A stretch of 64,000 nt of DNA from Carposina sasakii (taxonomy: Eukaryota; Arthropoda; Insecta; Lepidoptera; Carposinidae). Each line of letters opens with the position of its first letter. Position 1 is the stretch's first letter. Positions 10,236 to 21,637 of this stretch are shown here, in pieces. The position numbers were made by a program, and so were the translations under genes. Below the pieces are notes generated by a model. The model ran no database searches and was not told the DNA's origin. It saw only the letters and a program-made list of their open reading frames with translations. The stretch is taken from contig CP053162.1 of NCBI GenBank assembly GCA_014607495.2, positions 1,612,001-1,676,000 of the forward strand, in the 5' to 3' direction.

Positions 10236-12142
10236 TTGCCCCAGATATATAGGGCAAATATGACAGACATTGCGACGAAAAAACAACAACTTTTTATATG
10301 CAGAATAAACATTTACTTACTATACCGCCAATATACTACAAGCTACCTGCTAAATATAAGGTCAAAGCAAATAATATTTCGGCGCTCAATTTCCATACGG
10401 CTAATGTATGTAAGTGATACATAGTAAAAGGGACCAAGGATCGTTCCTTGAGGGACCCTTTTAGTGGGTAGTAATAAATCAGGTCCTAATGGAGTGTGTA
10501 AGGCTTGCAAAGGGACTGAGCGCATAATATTTCCGAAATTTAGACTGACCCAGGGAGGGGTCTAGTTTGTAGTAATGGCGGATTTATTGAATGTCACGAT
10601 AATAGACGAAATTGCATTAGAATGATTTTACTTTATTTGACAGTTATATCAGAATCTATTAATCCAATTTTTATTATTAATAAATATACCCTTCTCAACT
10701 TGTGAAGCATATTCTTAATACGTAATATAACTGTACTTTCAAATATCATTAAAGGATCTGTGAGCACAAAATCTTAATTAAAGGTTACTCGCATGCCGAA
10801 ATCAGTTCAATGTTCAATCATGTACGAAAATTATCACAGCAATTTGTCTCAATAATAATTATTCGTTCCAATAATTTATTCCATTTATATCTCTTAAGAT
10901 AAATGTGAAGGAGGTAAACAAACTTGAAAATTCGAAGATATACCTTTCAACGGAGAAGACGAATCAAAAATATCGCTATCAAAGCAAAAAGGAGTTGACT
11001 TTGGTTTCGTTTGAGAAACTTCACACGATCTCGCGACTTGGTTTAATATTGAAAGGGATTTCGGCCCAAGTTGTTTTTAAACCAAAGTACTAAGAGTACG
11101 ATGAAATAAAAACATCCATTCCAACTTGAGCTGACTACCATTTAAGGGCTCGAGAAAGTGGAATGATCTTCATAATATGAAAACTTCGGCAGTTAGGAGT
11201 AAAAATAAACGAAAACTGTCCTTAAAAGTGTTTTAATGATTATACAAGGTCGTCATTTGTTTAAGTTAACGTTGGAATTTAAGGTGTACATGAATAAATA
11301 GAATCAAGCTTGTAGCGTTCAGGTTAATCCATTTACATTAAGACTAGCTGTTTCTCGCGAGTCTCTTTAAAAAGTTTAGAATCTTTTTTTCTGATTATAC
11401 AAAAGCTTATTTCAATCGCGATAGCATGAATACGTTTTCAATTAGTTTGGATGTATTTATGCGTTCATTCTAATCTCTAACAAAGGAAAGTATCTAATCA
11501 GTAAAAATAATCTTCACACTGTACATCACGAAAAAAAAACTCTAAACAAAAAAATTATATTTGTAACAAAATATACATAACTATGTCCCAAATAAAATCA
11601 TTCGATCGACAGAACGGACCACGCTAAACTAAGCCAAGCGTCCGAAAGCCCATTTTTGTACCGAATTCTGTACAGCAAACTATTGAATAGTTTATGCGGC
11701 ACAGGGGCGAAATAAACATGGGCGCCATTTGCATAAACTTATTTCGCAGCAAAACCTTTACGGCCTCGTATGATGTTTACGGAGAAATCTTATTTTTTAC
11801 GGTCAGGGAAACAAAAGGTTCGAGTCAAAACGTTATTGCAAAGTTGGAAACGGCGTTGTCAATTTTGCAATCACATTGTCATCTGATTATGCTGGGTAAC
11901 TTTCTTGTTTAGGAAGAGCTATGCTTAGATTTATCTTGATGATGTTTTCATTCTCAATTTAAGTTATGACGACCGGATTTAGGCGCTGTACGAATAACTG
12001 ACCGTAACTTCTTAGTTAAAAGTTCTCGGGCGAATTCGGTCAGGCAATATTTTATTAATTACTGGCTATTGCCTGAGGCTCCGCTCGCATGGATATCGCA
12101 TGGATTTAATAGTTTGAGACCTATTCTCAGACCTACCGAATA

Positions 12143-12679
12143 TACAGGATGATTTTTAGTTGTCAACGTTCCCGAAAACTACGGAATCTCCTCATCATCA
12201 CGATCATTTTTCTCCATGGAAGCATTTTATTTATTTTATTTTATTTTATTCGGGAAACAAACGGTTAACAAAAACTAAGATTATTACAACATAAGCAACT
12301 ATTTACCACTTAAAAGTTTCCACATTTAGAGACTAGTATAAATATATAACAGATACCTTGCCATGTTATGATACCCCAGCATGCCTGGAATGTGTCTGGT
12401 TTCCAAAATATTAACCAAAGTTGAATAAATAGACTGCCTTTTTCTGCATAAATGCACATTGACGCGTCTAGCAAGATTTTTTCATGTGAAATAATTAATA
12501 TCTGTCTATGAAAAAATTTGCACAATCACTGGACACTATAAATTTCGCCCGATCAAGTCACTTAAAAAAATCAAAAAAATTTACATTATTTCCCCGCATT
12601 TTTTTGGCTTGAACTTACTTTATTTGATGTATAGAGTACGTACCCTTCGTTAAGGGTGGCATCGAAAAAACATCCTGTA
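12143..12679 (+). mobile_element. MITE M2 with an internal LINE-tail insertion
   Basis: Begins TACAGGATG and ends CATCCTGTA, the terminal inverted repeats of family M2 (also 38205, 38910, 51691). TA flanks and CAGG-type ends suggest Tc1/mariner affinity. It is longer than the 342-bp copy at 38205 because of a 152-base insertion at 12226-12377. It abuts element T. Confidence 0.7.
12226..12377 (-). mobile_element. Non-LTR 3' fragment inside M2
   Basis: On the minus strand the fragment ends in an (ATAAA)n-type tail. It is flanked by the pentamer AGCAT at 12221-12225 and 12378-12382, a likely TSD. Absent from the M2 copies at 38205 and 38910. Confidence 0.6.
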
Positions 12680-12689
12680 CATATAAAAA

Positions 12690-12870
12690 TTATAAAATTA
12701 TTAATAAAGAAATGGAAAAAATTCCTCACCCGAGTGGGAATCGAACCCGCGACCTCTGCATACCGTGCTAGCGCTCTAATCACTGAGATACCGGGTCAAT
12801 TACTCGGATGACGAATTTTACCATCTCTTTTCTAAATTACATATTTCATCCAGATAGCTATACACTTATA
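12690..12870 (-). mobile_element. tRNA-like element T, body partial
   Basis: Minus strand carries the end of the T body, then a tRNA-like module (ATCTCAGTGATTAGAGC A-box region, perfect GGTTCGATTCC B box) and the CATTTCTTTATTAAT link. The anticodon arm does not fold properly. Mirrored at 16778-16958. Confidence 0.6.
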
Positions 12871-12929
12871 TATAAAATTTAATTAAAATCAGTCAAGCCG
12901 TTTCGGAGGAGTTTGGTAATAATAATAAA

Positions 12930-13230
12930 TACCGCTCCATCGAAAGTTCGCCCACCACCGGGCCCTGTACCCTCCGTTGACCCTAAGATCTGCCGACTCA
13001 TGGTCATGAACACAAGCCACAACAGTCGAAAAGAGTAGCCAGATCCAAGCACCTAGCAAGTACATACGTACCTAAGTACATAGCTGCTTATCCGAAAATC
13101 AATTAAAACTGTTAATCGACATATGTTTCGCCAACACGATCCGAGGGTCAACGGGGTGGGTAGGGCCCGGTGGTGGGCGGACCCTCGATGTAAATTTGAA
13201 CTTCCGAATAGTAACGCCTGATACAATTAG
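12930..13230. mobile_element. Foldback element E
   Basis: Inverted ends CCCACCACCGGGCCCTGTAC and GTAGGGCCCGGTGGTGGGCG bracket a ~180-bp interior containing CGACATATGTTTCGCCAACA. The outer flank GAACTTCCGAATAGTAACG recurs with other copies at 1095 and 23860, so the true boundary may be further out. Non-coding. Confidence 0.6.
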
Positions 13231-13262
13231 ATATTTAACAAACACCGCGACACGGCAATTTT

Positions 13263-13528
13263 ATACAGGATGTAACAGAAAGGGTATGTTAAGCGAAAAG
13301 CTACGTAAATAGCCCACTGTAGAGAACCTATCCAGAAAATTTGAGACTCAAAATCACATTTTTATTTTTAAGATTGTATAAAAATTCCTGAGATATTTAA
13401 AAATTCTCCATACTATCGGGAAAATAAACATGTGATTTCGGGTCTAAAATTTTGTGAATAGGTTCTCTACAGTGGGCTATTTACATAGCTTTTTGCTTAA
13501 CATACCCTTTTTGTTACACCCTGTATAC
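13263..13528. mobile_element. MITE M1, complete foldback copy
   Basis: Both ends carry TATACAGG(A/G)TGTAAC followed by a ~65-bp imperfect inverted repeat (GGGTATGTTAAGCGAAAAGC). TA flanks and CAGG ends fit a Tc1/mariner-type MITE. Mirror copy 16120-16385; independent copy 25237-25504. Confidence 0.75.
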
Positions 13529-14049
13529 CTATTGGATTAAATTTTATACAGAGTCCAACAGTATTTACAAATATACGTGTAAATATATGTATTTGTAAAT
13601 GAACTTAGAAATTGTGTGAATATCAAAGTCTTCTAATTACAATGTAACCTCAAAAATGATGTAAAAACGTATTACAAAAGCTACGCGAAATTAAATATCT
13701 TGTAGTTGTTACAGAACAGGTGATAAGTTCGACTACCTACTCATAATAATAACTAGAGCACTCTGCTATGTTCGACCTAAAAGCGGCGGTAGAATCAGTA
13801 CGGAATTGTTTCGTATACAATTTTTTTTACAGAGAAACATGTTAAAGGTAACAAAATCTTTGAACTCGCATTTAGAGAACATACTCGTATCGGGGCGTAG
13901 TACATTTAAAACTCAGCATAATCACGTGAGACATGATTTAATAATAATGACTTTTACTACTAAACCTAAGATTTATGAAAAAGACATAGTACTAAATAAA
14001 ATGAATTGAACTTAACAAAACTGATTTATACCATTATATTAACCACTAC

Positions 14050-14255
14050 ATATCATAAAACAAAGTCGCTTTCCGCTGTCTGCCCCTATGTATGCTTGCT
14101 TAGATCTTTCAAACTAGGGAACGGATTTTGATGCGATTTTTTTAATAGACAGAGTGATTCCCGAGGAAGATTTATAATGTATAACTAGGGACCCGCGCCG
14201 GCTTCTCACGGGAGTAATGCACTCTCACGCGGGCGAAGCCTGGTATTAATTAAAT
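14050..14255. mobile_element. Helitron-like fragment F
   Basis: Contains GGGAACGGATTTTGATGCGA and a GC-rich end with CACGCGGGCGAAGCC, a layout shared by lepidopteran Helitron-like families. Termini are not clear. Mirror copy 15393-15598. Confidence 0.35.
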
Positions 14256-14286
14256 AACTACCTACTTTATAAATCCTTATAACCTT

Positions 14287-14608
14287 TTTTTTTTTTTTTT
14301 TTTTTTAATTAAAATATCTCCTGCCCGGTTGACTAACCTCCATTGAGATTGGCCGCCATGACCGTAATATGTTCAGAGAATATTCACACACTACACAACA
14401 CATTAACCTAGTCCCACAGTAAGATCCCTAAGGTCTTGTGTCGTGGGTACTAAGCAACGGTATATAAATACATAGATAAGTTTAAAAACATCCATGACTC
14501 GGAAACAAACAATGATATTCATCATATCAATGTTTGCACCTACTGGGATTCGAACCCAGGACCTATGGCGTCGCAGGCAGGGTCACTACCTACTAGACCA
14601 GCCGGCCG
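14287..14608 (-). mobile_element. SINE A, full-length copy
   Basis: Minus strand: tRNA-like head (GGCTGGTCTAGTAGG, perfect B box GGTTCGAATCC), ~230-bp body, then an A run of 22. Mirror of 15040-15361, whose A run is 21. Made by polymerase III from internal A and B boxes and mobilised by a LINE in trans, as is general for tRNA-derived SINEs. Confidence 0.8.
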
Positions 14609-14732
14609 TCTTAATAATCCCCATAAAGTTTAATCAAAAGGTACATAAAAACGAAAGATAAAATTAAACTATATTTACACAAAGAAACTAAAGAATATTT
14701 TCATTCAATTTACTTTGCATGTTAATTGGATA

Positions 14733-14907
14733 GAATGTATCCTATTTCGTTGCTTTTTGCATGCAAATGAAAGGGTTTTAATATAATTTGTTGTAATGTC
14801 TCCCTGGAAAGCCGAAGTTAAGTTTAAAAATACACATTAATAATAAATTATCAAGTCAATTATCCTCAGCATACTCGTGTATTGTATTATTCTGATGTAC
14901 CTATATA
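14733..14907. repeat. Palindrome spacer, duplicated at 21152-21326
   Basis: The 169-base spacer between the arms (14740-14908) plus 7 bases of the left arm is an apparently exact inverted copy of 21152-21326. The overlap GAATGTA (14733-14739) belongs to both the left arm and the spacer copy, a 7-bp microhomology at the junction. No coding content. Confidence 0.9.
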
Positions 14908-15039
14908 TTACATTCTATCCAATTAACATGCAAAGTAAATTGAATGAAAATATTCTTTAGTTTCTTTGTGTAAATATAGTTTAATTTTATCTTTCGTTTT
15001 TATGTACCTTTTGATTAAACTTTATGGGGATTATTAAGA

Positions 15040-15361
15040 CGGCCGGCTGGTCTAGTAGGTAGTGACCCTGCCTGCGACGCCATAGGTCCTGGGTTCGAAT
15101 CCCAGTAGGTGCAAACATTGATATGATGAATATCATTGTTTGTTTCCGAGTCATGGATGTTTTTAAACTTATCTATGTATTTATATACCGTTGCTTAGTA
15201 CCCACGACACAAGACCTTAGGGATCTTACTGTGGGACTAGGTTAATGTGTTGTGTAGTGTGTGAATATTCTCTGAACATATTACGGTCATGGCGGCCAAT
15301 CTCAATGGAGGTTAGTCAACCGGGCAGGAGATATTTTAATTAAAAAAAAAAAAAAAAAAAA
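15040..15361 (+). mobile_element. SINE A, full-length copy (mirror)
   Basis: Plus-strand counterpart of 14287-14608: tRNA-like head at the start, body, A run of 21 at the end. Its presence in both arms is explained by the inverted duplication, not by two insertions. Confidence 0.8.
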
Positions 15362-15392
15362 AGGTTATAAGGATTTATAAAGTAGGTAGTTA

Positions 15393-15598
15393 TTTAATTA
15401 ATACCAGGCTTCGCCCGCGTGAGAGTGCATTACTCCCGTGAGAAGCCGGCGCGGGTCCCTAGTTATACATTATAAATCTTCCTCGGGAATCACTCTGTCT
15501 ATTAAAAAAATCGCATCAAAATCCGTTCCCTAGTTTGAAAGATCTAAGCAAGCATACATAGGGGCAGACAGCGGAAAGCGACTTTGTTTTATGATATG
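15393..15598. mobile_element. Helitron-like fragment F (mirror)
   Basis: Mirror of 14050-14255 in the right arm. Confidence 0.35.
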
Positions 15599-16119
15599 TA
15601 GTGGTTAATATAATGGTATAAATCAGTTTTGTTAAGTTCAATTCATTTTATTTAGTACTATGTCTTTTTCATAAATCTTAGGTTTAGTAGTAAAAGTCAT
15701 TATTATTAAATCATGTCTCACGTGATTATGCTGAGTTTTAAATGTACTACGCCCCGATACGAGTATGTTCTCTAAATGCGAGTTCAAAGATTTTGTTACC
15801 TTTAACATGTTTCTCTGTAAAAAAAATTGTATACGAAACAATTCCGTACTGATTCTACCGCCGCTTTTAGGTCGAACATAGCAGAGTGCTCTAGTTATTA
15901 TTATGAGTAGGTAGTCGAACTTATCACCTGTTCTGTAACAACTACAAGATATTTAATTTCGCGTAGCTTTTGTAATACGTTTTTACATCATTTTTGAGGT
16001 TACATTGTAATTAGAAGACTTTGATATTCACACAATTTCTAAGTTCATTTACAAATACATATATTTACACGTATATTTGTAAATACTGTTGGACTCTGTA
16101 TAAAATTTAATCCAATAGG

Positions 16120-16385
16120 TATACAGGGTGTAACAAAAAGGGTATGTTAAGCAAAAAGCTATGTAAATAGCCCACTGTAGAGAACCTATTCACAAAATTT
16201 GAGACCCGAAATCACATGTTTATTTTCCCGATAGTATGGAGAATTTTTAAATATCTCAGGAATTTTTATACAATCTTAAAAATAAAAATGTGATTTTGAG
16301 TCTCAAATTTTCTGGATAGGTTCTCTACAGTGGGCTATTTACGTAGCTTTTCGCTTAACATACCCTTTCTGTTACATCCTGTATA
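16120..16385. mobile_element. MITE M1 (mirror)
   Basis: Mirror of 13263-13528; same inverted ends with ACAGGGTGTAAC and GTTACATCCTGT. Confidence 0.75.
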
Positions 16386-16417
16386 AAATTGCCGTGTCGC
16401 GGTGTTTGTTAAATATC

Positions 16418-16718
16418 TAATTGTATCAGGCGTTACTATTCGGAAGTTCAAATTTACATCGAGGGTCCGCCCACCACCGGGCCCTACCCACCCCGTTGAC
16501 CCTCGGATCGTGTTGGCGAAACATATGTCGATTAACAGTTTTAATTGATTTTCGGATAAGCAGCTATGTACTTAGGTACGTATGTACTTGCTAGGTGCTT
16601 GGATCTGGCTACTCTTTTCGACTGTTGTGGCTTGTGTTCATGACCATGAGTCGGCAGATCTTAGGGTCAACGGAGGGTACAGGGCCCGGTGGTGGGCGAA
16701 CTTTCGATGGAGCGGTAT
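16418..16718. mobile_element. Foldback element E (mirror)
   Basis: Mirror of 12930-13230 in the right arm. Confidence 0.6.
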
Positions 16719-16777
16719 TTATTATTATTACCAAACTCCTCCGAAACGGCTTGACTGATTTTAATTAAATTTTATAT

Positions 16778-16958
16778 ATAAGTGTATAGCTATCTGGATG
16801 AAATATGTAATTTAGAAAAGAGATGGTAAAATTCGTCATCCGAGTAATTGACCCGGTATCTCAGTGATTAGAGCGCTAGCACGGTATGCAGAGGTCGCGG
16901 GTTCGATTCCCACTCGGGTGAGGAATTTTTTCCATTTCTTTATTAATAATTTTATAAT
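16778..16958 (+). mobile_element. tRNA-like element T (mirror)
   Basis: Mirror of 12690-12870. Reads on the plus strand as partial body, tRNA-like module at about 16850-16922, and link, then directly the M2 end TACAGGGTG. Confidence 0.6.
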
Positions 16959-16968
16959 TTTTATATGT

Positions 16969-17505
16969 ACAGGGTGTTTTTTCGATGCCACCCTTAACGA
17001 AGGGTACGTACTCTATACATCAAATAAAGTAAGTTCAAGCCAAAAAAATGCGGGGAAATAATGTAAATTTTTTTGATTTTTTTTAAGTGACTTGATCGGG
17101 CGAAATTTATAGTGTCCAGTGATTGTGCAAATTTTTTCATAGACAGATATTAATTATTTCACATGAAAAAATCTTGCTAGACGCGTCAATGTGCATTTAT
17201 GCAGAAAAAGGCAGTCTATTTATTCAACTTTGGTTAATATTTTGGAAACCAGACACATTCCAGGCATGCTGGGGTATCATAACATGGCAAGGTATCTGTT
17301 ATATATTTATACTAGTCTCTAAATGTGGAAACTTTTAAGTGGTAAATAGTTGCTTATGTTGTAATAATCTTAGTTTTTGTTAACCGTTTGTTTCCCGAAT
17401 AAAATAAAATAAAATAAATAAAATGCTTCCATGGAGAAAAATGATCGTGATGATGAGGAGATTCCGTAGTTTTCGGGAACGTTGACAACTAAAAATCATC
17501 CTGTA
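16969..17505 (-). mobile_element. MITE M2 with LINE-tail insertion (mirror)
   Basis: Mirror of 12143-12679; contains the mirrored LINE tail at 17271-17422. Confidence 0.7.
17271..17422 (+). mobile_element. Non-LTR 3' fragment inside M2 (mirror)
   Basis: Mirror of 12226-12377, ending in an AAAATAAAATAAA tail on the plus strand. Confidence 0.6.
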
Positions 17506-19413
17506 TATTCGGTAGGTCTGAGAATAGGTCTCAAACTATTAAATCCATGCGATATCCATGCGAGCGGAGCCTCAGGCAATAGCCAGTAATTAATAAAATA
17601 TTGCCTGACCGAATTCGCCCGAGAACTTTTAACTAAGAAGTTACGGTCAGTTATTCGTACAGCGCCTAAATCCGGTCGTCATAACTTAAATTGAGATCTA
17701 AGCATAGCTCTTCCTAAACAAGAAAGTTACCCAGCATAATCAGATGACAATGTGATTGCAAAATTGACAACGCCGTTTCCAACTTTGCAATAACGTTTTG
17801 ACTCGAACCTTTTGTTTCCCTGACCGTAAAAAATAAGATTTCTCCGTAAACATCATACGAGGCCGTAAAGGTTTTGCTGCGAAATAAGTTTATGCAAATG
17901 GCGCCCATGTTTATTTCGCCCCTGTGCCGCATAAACTATTCAATAGTTTGCTGTACAGAATTCGGTACAAAAATGGGCTTTCGGACGCTTGGCTTAGTTT
18001 AGCGTGGTCCGTTCTGTCGATCGAATGATTTTATTTGGGACATAGTTATGTATATTTTGTTACAAATATAATTTTTTTGTTTAGAGTTTTTTTTTCGTGA
18101 TGTACAGTGTGAAGATTATTTTTACTGATTAGATACTTTCCTTTGTTAGAGATTAGAATGAACGCATAAATACATCCAAACTAATTGAAAACGTATTCAT
18201 GCTATCGCGATTGAAATAAGCTTTTGTATATGTATATATATATATATGTGTAATCAGAAAAAAAGATTCTAAACTTTTTAAAGAGACTCGCGAGAAACAG
18301 CTAGTCTTAATGTAAATGGATTAACCTGAACGCTACAAGCTTGATTCTATTTATTCATGTACACCTTAAATTCCAACGTTAACTTAAACAAATGACGACC
18401 TTGTATAATCATTAAAACACTTTTAAGGACAGTTTTCGTTTATTTTTACTCCTAACTGCCGAAGTTTTCATATTATGAAGATCATTCCACTTTCTCGAGC
18501 CCTTAAATGGTAGTCAGCTCAAGTTGGAATGGATGTTTTTTATTTCATCGTACTCTTAGTACTTTGGTTTAAAAACAACTTGGGCCGAAATCCCTTTCAA
18601 TATTAAACCAAGTCGCGAGATCGTGTGAAGTTTCTCAAACGAAACCAAAGTCAACTCCTTTTTGCTTTGATAGCGATATTTTTGATTCGTCTTCTCCGTT
18701 GAAAGGTATATCTTCGAATTTTCAAGTTTGTTTACCTCCTTCACATTTATCTTAAGAGATATAAATGGAATAAATTATTGGAACGAATAATTATTATTGA
18801 GACAAATTGCTGTGATAATTTTCGTACATGATTGAACATTGAACTGATTTCGGCATGCGAGTAACCTTTAATTAAGATTTTGTGCTCACAGATCCTTTAA
18901 TGATATTTGAAAGTACAGTTATATTACGTATTAAGAATATGCTTCACAAGTTGAGAAGGGTATATTTATTAATAATAAAAATTGGATTAATAGATTCTGA
19001 TATAACTGTCAAATAAAGTAAAATCATTCTAATGCAATTTCGTCTATTATCGTGACATTCAATAAATCCGCCATTACTACAAACTAGACCCCTCCCTGGG
19101 TCAGTCTAAATTTCGGAAATATTATGCGCTCAGTCCCTTTGCAAGCCTTACACACTCCATTAGGACCTGATTTATTACTACCCACTAAAAGGGTCCCTCA
19201 AGGAACGATCCTTGGTCCCTTTTACTATGTATCACTTACATACATTAGCCGTATGGAAATTGAGCGCCGAAATATTATTTGCTTTGACCTTATATTTAGC
19301 AGGTAGCTTGTAGTATATTGGCGGTATAGTAAGTAAATGTTTATTCTGCATATAAAAAGTTGTTGTTTTTTCGTCGCAATGTCTGTCATATTTGCCCTAT
19401 ATATCTGGGGCAA

Positions 19414-19499
19414 ATACCCCTCATGGCAGTCTTATGGCGTGCATTGGGGGGGCCTACGTCCAGCAGTGGACTGCAATAGGCTGATGATGTTGATGATGT
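19414..19499 (+). mobile_element. RTE-related LINE 3' end (mirror)
   Basis: Mirror of 10150-10235, with TGATGATGTTGATGATG tail. Confidence 0.6.
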
Positions 19500-20070
19500 C
19501 TGTCATATTGTGTCATGGAATCTCTAGTATACTATAGTTTACTTTAGCAATAACATCCTGCGTGCAGTAATATCTTACTGTTTATTTTATCTTTTACGAG
19601 TACCTACTCTTAAATTAGGTATTATACTCGTATGTGTAGTAGTAATAGTTATACCTAATTTCGTTCCAAACAAATTTTAATTAGTTATAAACTTACAAGT
19701 ATTTTCGAAGACATAGTTTTAGTCTGAAAACTTAAAACATCAAATATGACTAAAATATTCCATTATACTTAAAGATTTTAGCAACCTTTCAAACCTTTAA
19801 TTAAAAAGTTTGAATTTCACAATTTAAACTTGATATTAATTTTGTATGTAATTACACAATTCGCTGGAGCTTCTTAACGTTTACAAATGAATACTATTGT
19901 GCATTAAGTTTTGAACTAAAGTTACAGAACTACAATTTATTCCGAACGCCATACCTAATTGTTCCATTGCGAAAGTTTGTATCTTCACTAACTAAAGGCA
20001 ACAATAATAATTCAAATGAATTCAGAAATCGCTAGTAATTACAATGTCAGTTGAAGGTAAAAAGCTCAAA

Positions 20071-20270
20071 GAATTGATGGCCGATGGAGCCGGAAAGTTC
20101 TAGAGTGGATACCACGTATTGGCAAACGCAGCGTGGGAAGGCCACCCGCGAGATGGACGGACGACCTGGCCAAGGTCGCGGGCGTCGGTTGGATGCAGGC
20201 TGCTTCCGACCGGTCGGTATGGAGATTTTTGGGGGAGGCCTATGTCCAGCAGTGGACTTAAATGATGATG
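20071..20270 (+). pseudogene. RTE-clade reverse transcriptase C-terminal remnant (mirror)
   Basis: Mirror of 9379-9580, here on the plus strand, ending in TGATGATGATAAA. It differs at several bases from the independent RTE copy at 21545-21836. Confidence 0.75.
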
Positions 20271-20511
20271 ATAAAGGTAAAAACAAATTTATAATTCATG
20301 CACTAACTCTTATATGAAAGAAGTAAATGATTATCTATTTCATTACTCCCTTATAAAGATAGATAGATATATAAGCAAAGTATGGGATACCTAAGTGTAC
20401 GTATAGTAAATATCTGAGTATCCTTAAAATATCAAAAAGTATTGTTGTACAATAACACACAATTCGAATAAGGTACTCGGATATTCTATCAGACGATAAG
20501 CTAGCAACTTG

Positions 20512-20809
20512 TCAGTTCTTCGAGCTATGTGCCCTGCCCATTGCCACTTCAGCTTGTTTGACCGTTGAGCTATGTCGGTGATCTTTGTACGTCTTATTAT
20601 GTCAAAGCATAATGGAATTATTAAACGAACTACCAAAGTTAATAAAATGTTGTCTATACCACATTTCTGAATCACACGATTTTAATTACGTGAAGATTTC
20701 CAATTATAACAGACAATAATAACGGTCAACAATGCCTGTCTCTCACAAATCTTACACAATAATTTCACCAACATTTTTCTGGAGATATTCATTTTAGAAT
20801 AGTGTATAA
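20512..20809. repeat. Second inverted repeat, left arm (298 bp)
   Basis: Exact reverse complement, by eye, of 21340-21637. It contains part of an RTE pol in minus orientation, so a minus-strand frame (20424-20675) reads identically to the RTE frame at 21474 until the junction, then runs into repeat D. Bases 20512-20514 (TCA) are shared with the end of the big right arm: 3-bp microhomology. Confidence 0.92.
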
Positions 20810-20851
20810 TATTTTAGTTATGGAATTTTTTTTTTGCCAATTTGACTGAAA

Positions 20852-21102
20852 AAACATACATACAAATATACATATAATCACGCCTTTATCCCTTACGGGT
20901 TAGGCCGAGCACCAAGGGCCGATAGAACAACATGGTGCCACTTCTGATCAATTTTGGGGTATAGTTCATATGTACAAGTTCGGTTAGTAGTGACCGGTGT
21001 TCAGCTCATCGCCTACAAAACACCAAGACCCTCTTGTCCCTCTACTGACTTGTACAGTATGGCCGGGGAGAGAAGCAGCTGTAGTATTATACTTTTTTTT
21101 TT
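20852..21102 (-). mobile_element. SINE-like repeat C
   Basis: Minus-oriented copy with the (CATA)n tail at the left end and the TGTACAGTATGGCCGGGGAG block at the right. It sits in the spacer of the second inverted repeat and is not itself duplicated there. Confidence 0.6.
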
Positions 21103-21151
21103 CCCGAGCAGCATAGGAGAAATTAATTATAAAATTGAATTTAATTAATAT

Positions 21152-21326
21152 TATATAGGTACATCAGAATAATACAATACACGAGTATGCTGAGGATAAT
21201 TGACTTGATAATTTATTATTAATGTGTATTTTTAAACTTAACTTCGGCTTTCCAGGGAGACATTACAACAAATTATATTAAAACCCTTTCATTTGCATGC
21301 AAAAAGCAACGAAATAGGATACATTC
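21152..21326. repeat. Inverted second copy of the palindrome spacer
   Basis: Exact reverse complement, by eye, of 14733-14907. Flanks differ from those of the first copy, which marks both limits. Confidence 0.9.
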
Positions 21327-21339
21327 CTATCGTTGCTTG

Positions 21340-21637
21340 TTATACACTATTCTAAAATGAATATCTCCAGAAAAATGTTGGTGAAATTATTGTGTAAGAT
21401 TTGTGAGAGACAGGCATTGTTGACCGTTATTATTGTCTGTTATAATTGGAAATCTTCACGTAATTAAAATCGTGTGATTCAGAAATGTGGTATAGACAAC
21501 ATTTTATTAACTTTGGTAGTTCGTTTAATAATTCCATTATGCTTTGACATAATAAGACGTACAAAGATCACCGACATAGCTCAACGGTCAAACAAGCTGA
21601 AGTGGCAATGGGCAGGGCACATAGCTCGAAGAACTGA
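21340..21637. repeat. Second inverted repeat, right arm (298 bp)
   Basis: Pairs with 20512-20809; coordinates sum to 42149. Here the RTE sequence continues uninterrupted past 21637, so this is the probable source copy. Confidence 0.92.

Larger units (their letters stand above)
9135..14739. repeat. Left arm (5.6 kb) of a giant inverted repeat
   Basis: Reverse complement of 14909-20514. Mirror coordinates sum to 29649 at the outer end and 29648 at the centre. The differences noticed are a 22-base insertion here at about 11930-11951, a 22-base (TA)n insertion in the right arm near 18230, and three one-base homopolymer differences. No base substitution was noticed, but alignment was by eye. The arm carries RTE tails, M2, element T, repeat E, M1 and SINE A. 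All short frames in it are mirrored in the other arm; none looks like a gene. Confidence 0.95.
14909..20514. repeat. Right arm (5.6 kb) of the giant inverted repeat
   Basis: Inverted copy of 9135-14739. Its outer end at 20512-20514 interrupts repeat D (ACTTGTCA then RTE sequence), whereas the left end lies in a continuous D copy. The right arm is therefore the probable derived copy. A (TA)n expansion of 22 bases at about 18228-18249 is unique to this arm; the 22 bases present in the left arm at 11930-11951 are missing here. Confidence 0.95.

Noticed and set aside
14740..14908. Palindrome spacer as a replication origin or recombinase site.
   Set aside because: No recognisable motif; its second copy at 21152-21326 is better explained by template switching.
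15040..15112. Functional tRNA gene with ATGGCG/CGACGCC anticodon region.
   Set aside because: Head of a SINE with body and A tail; no proper cloverleaf.
10905..18744. Pairs of identical 60-79 codon frames on opposite strands (e.g. 10905/18556, 11694/17714, 13806/15638) as a duplicated gene family.
   Set aside because: They are mirror images produced by the palindrome; composition is that of AT-rich chance frames and several cross MITEs or SINEs.
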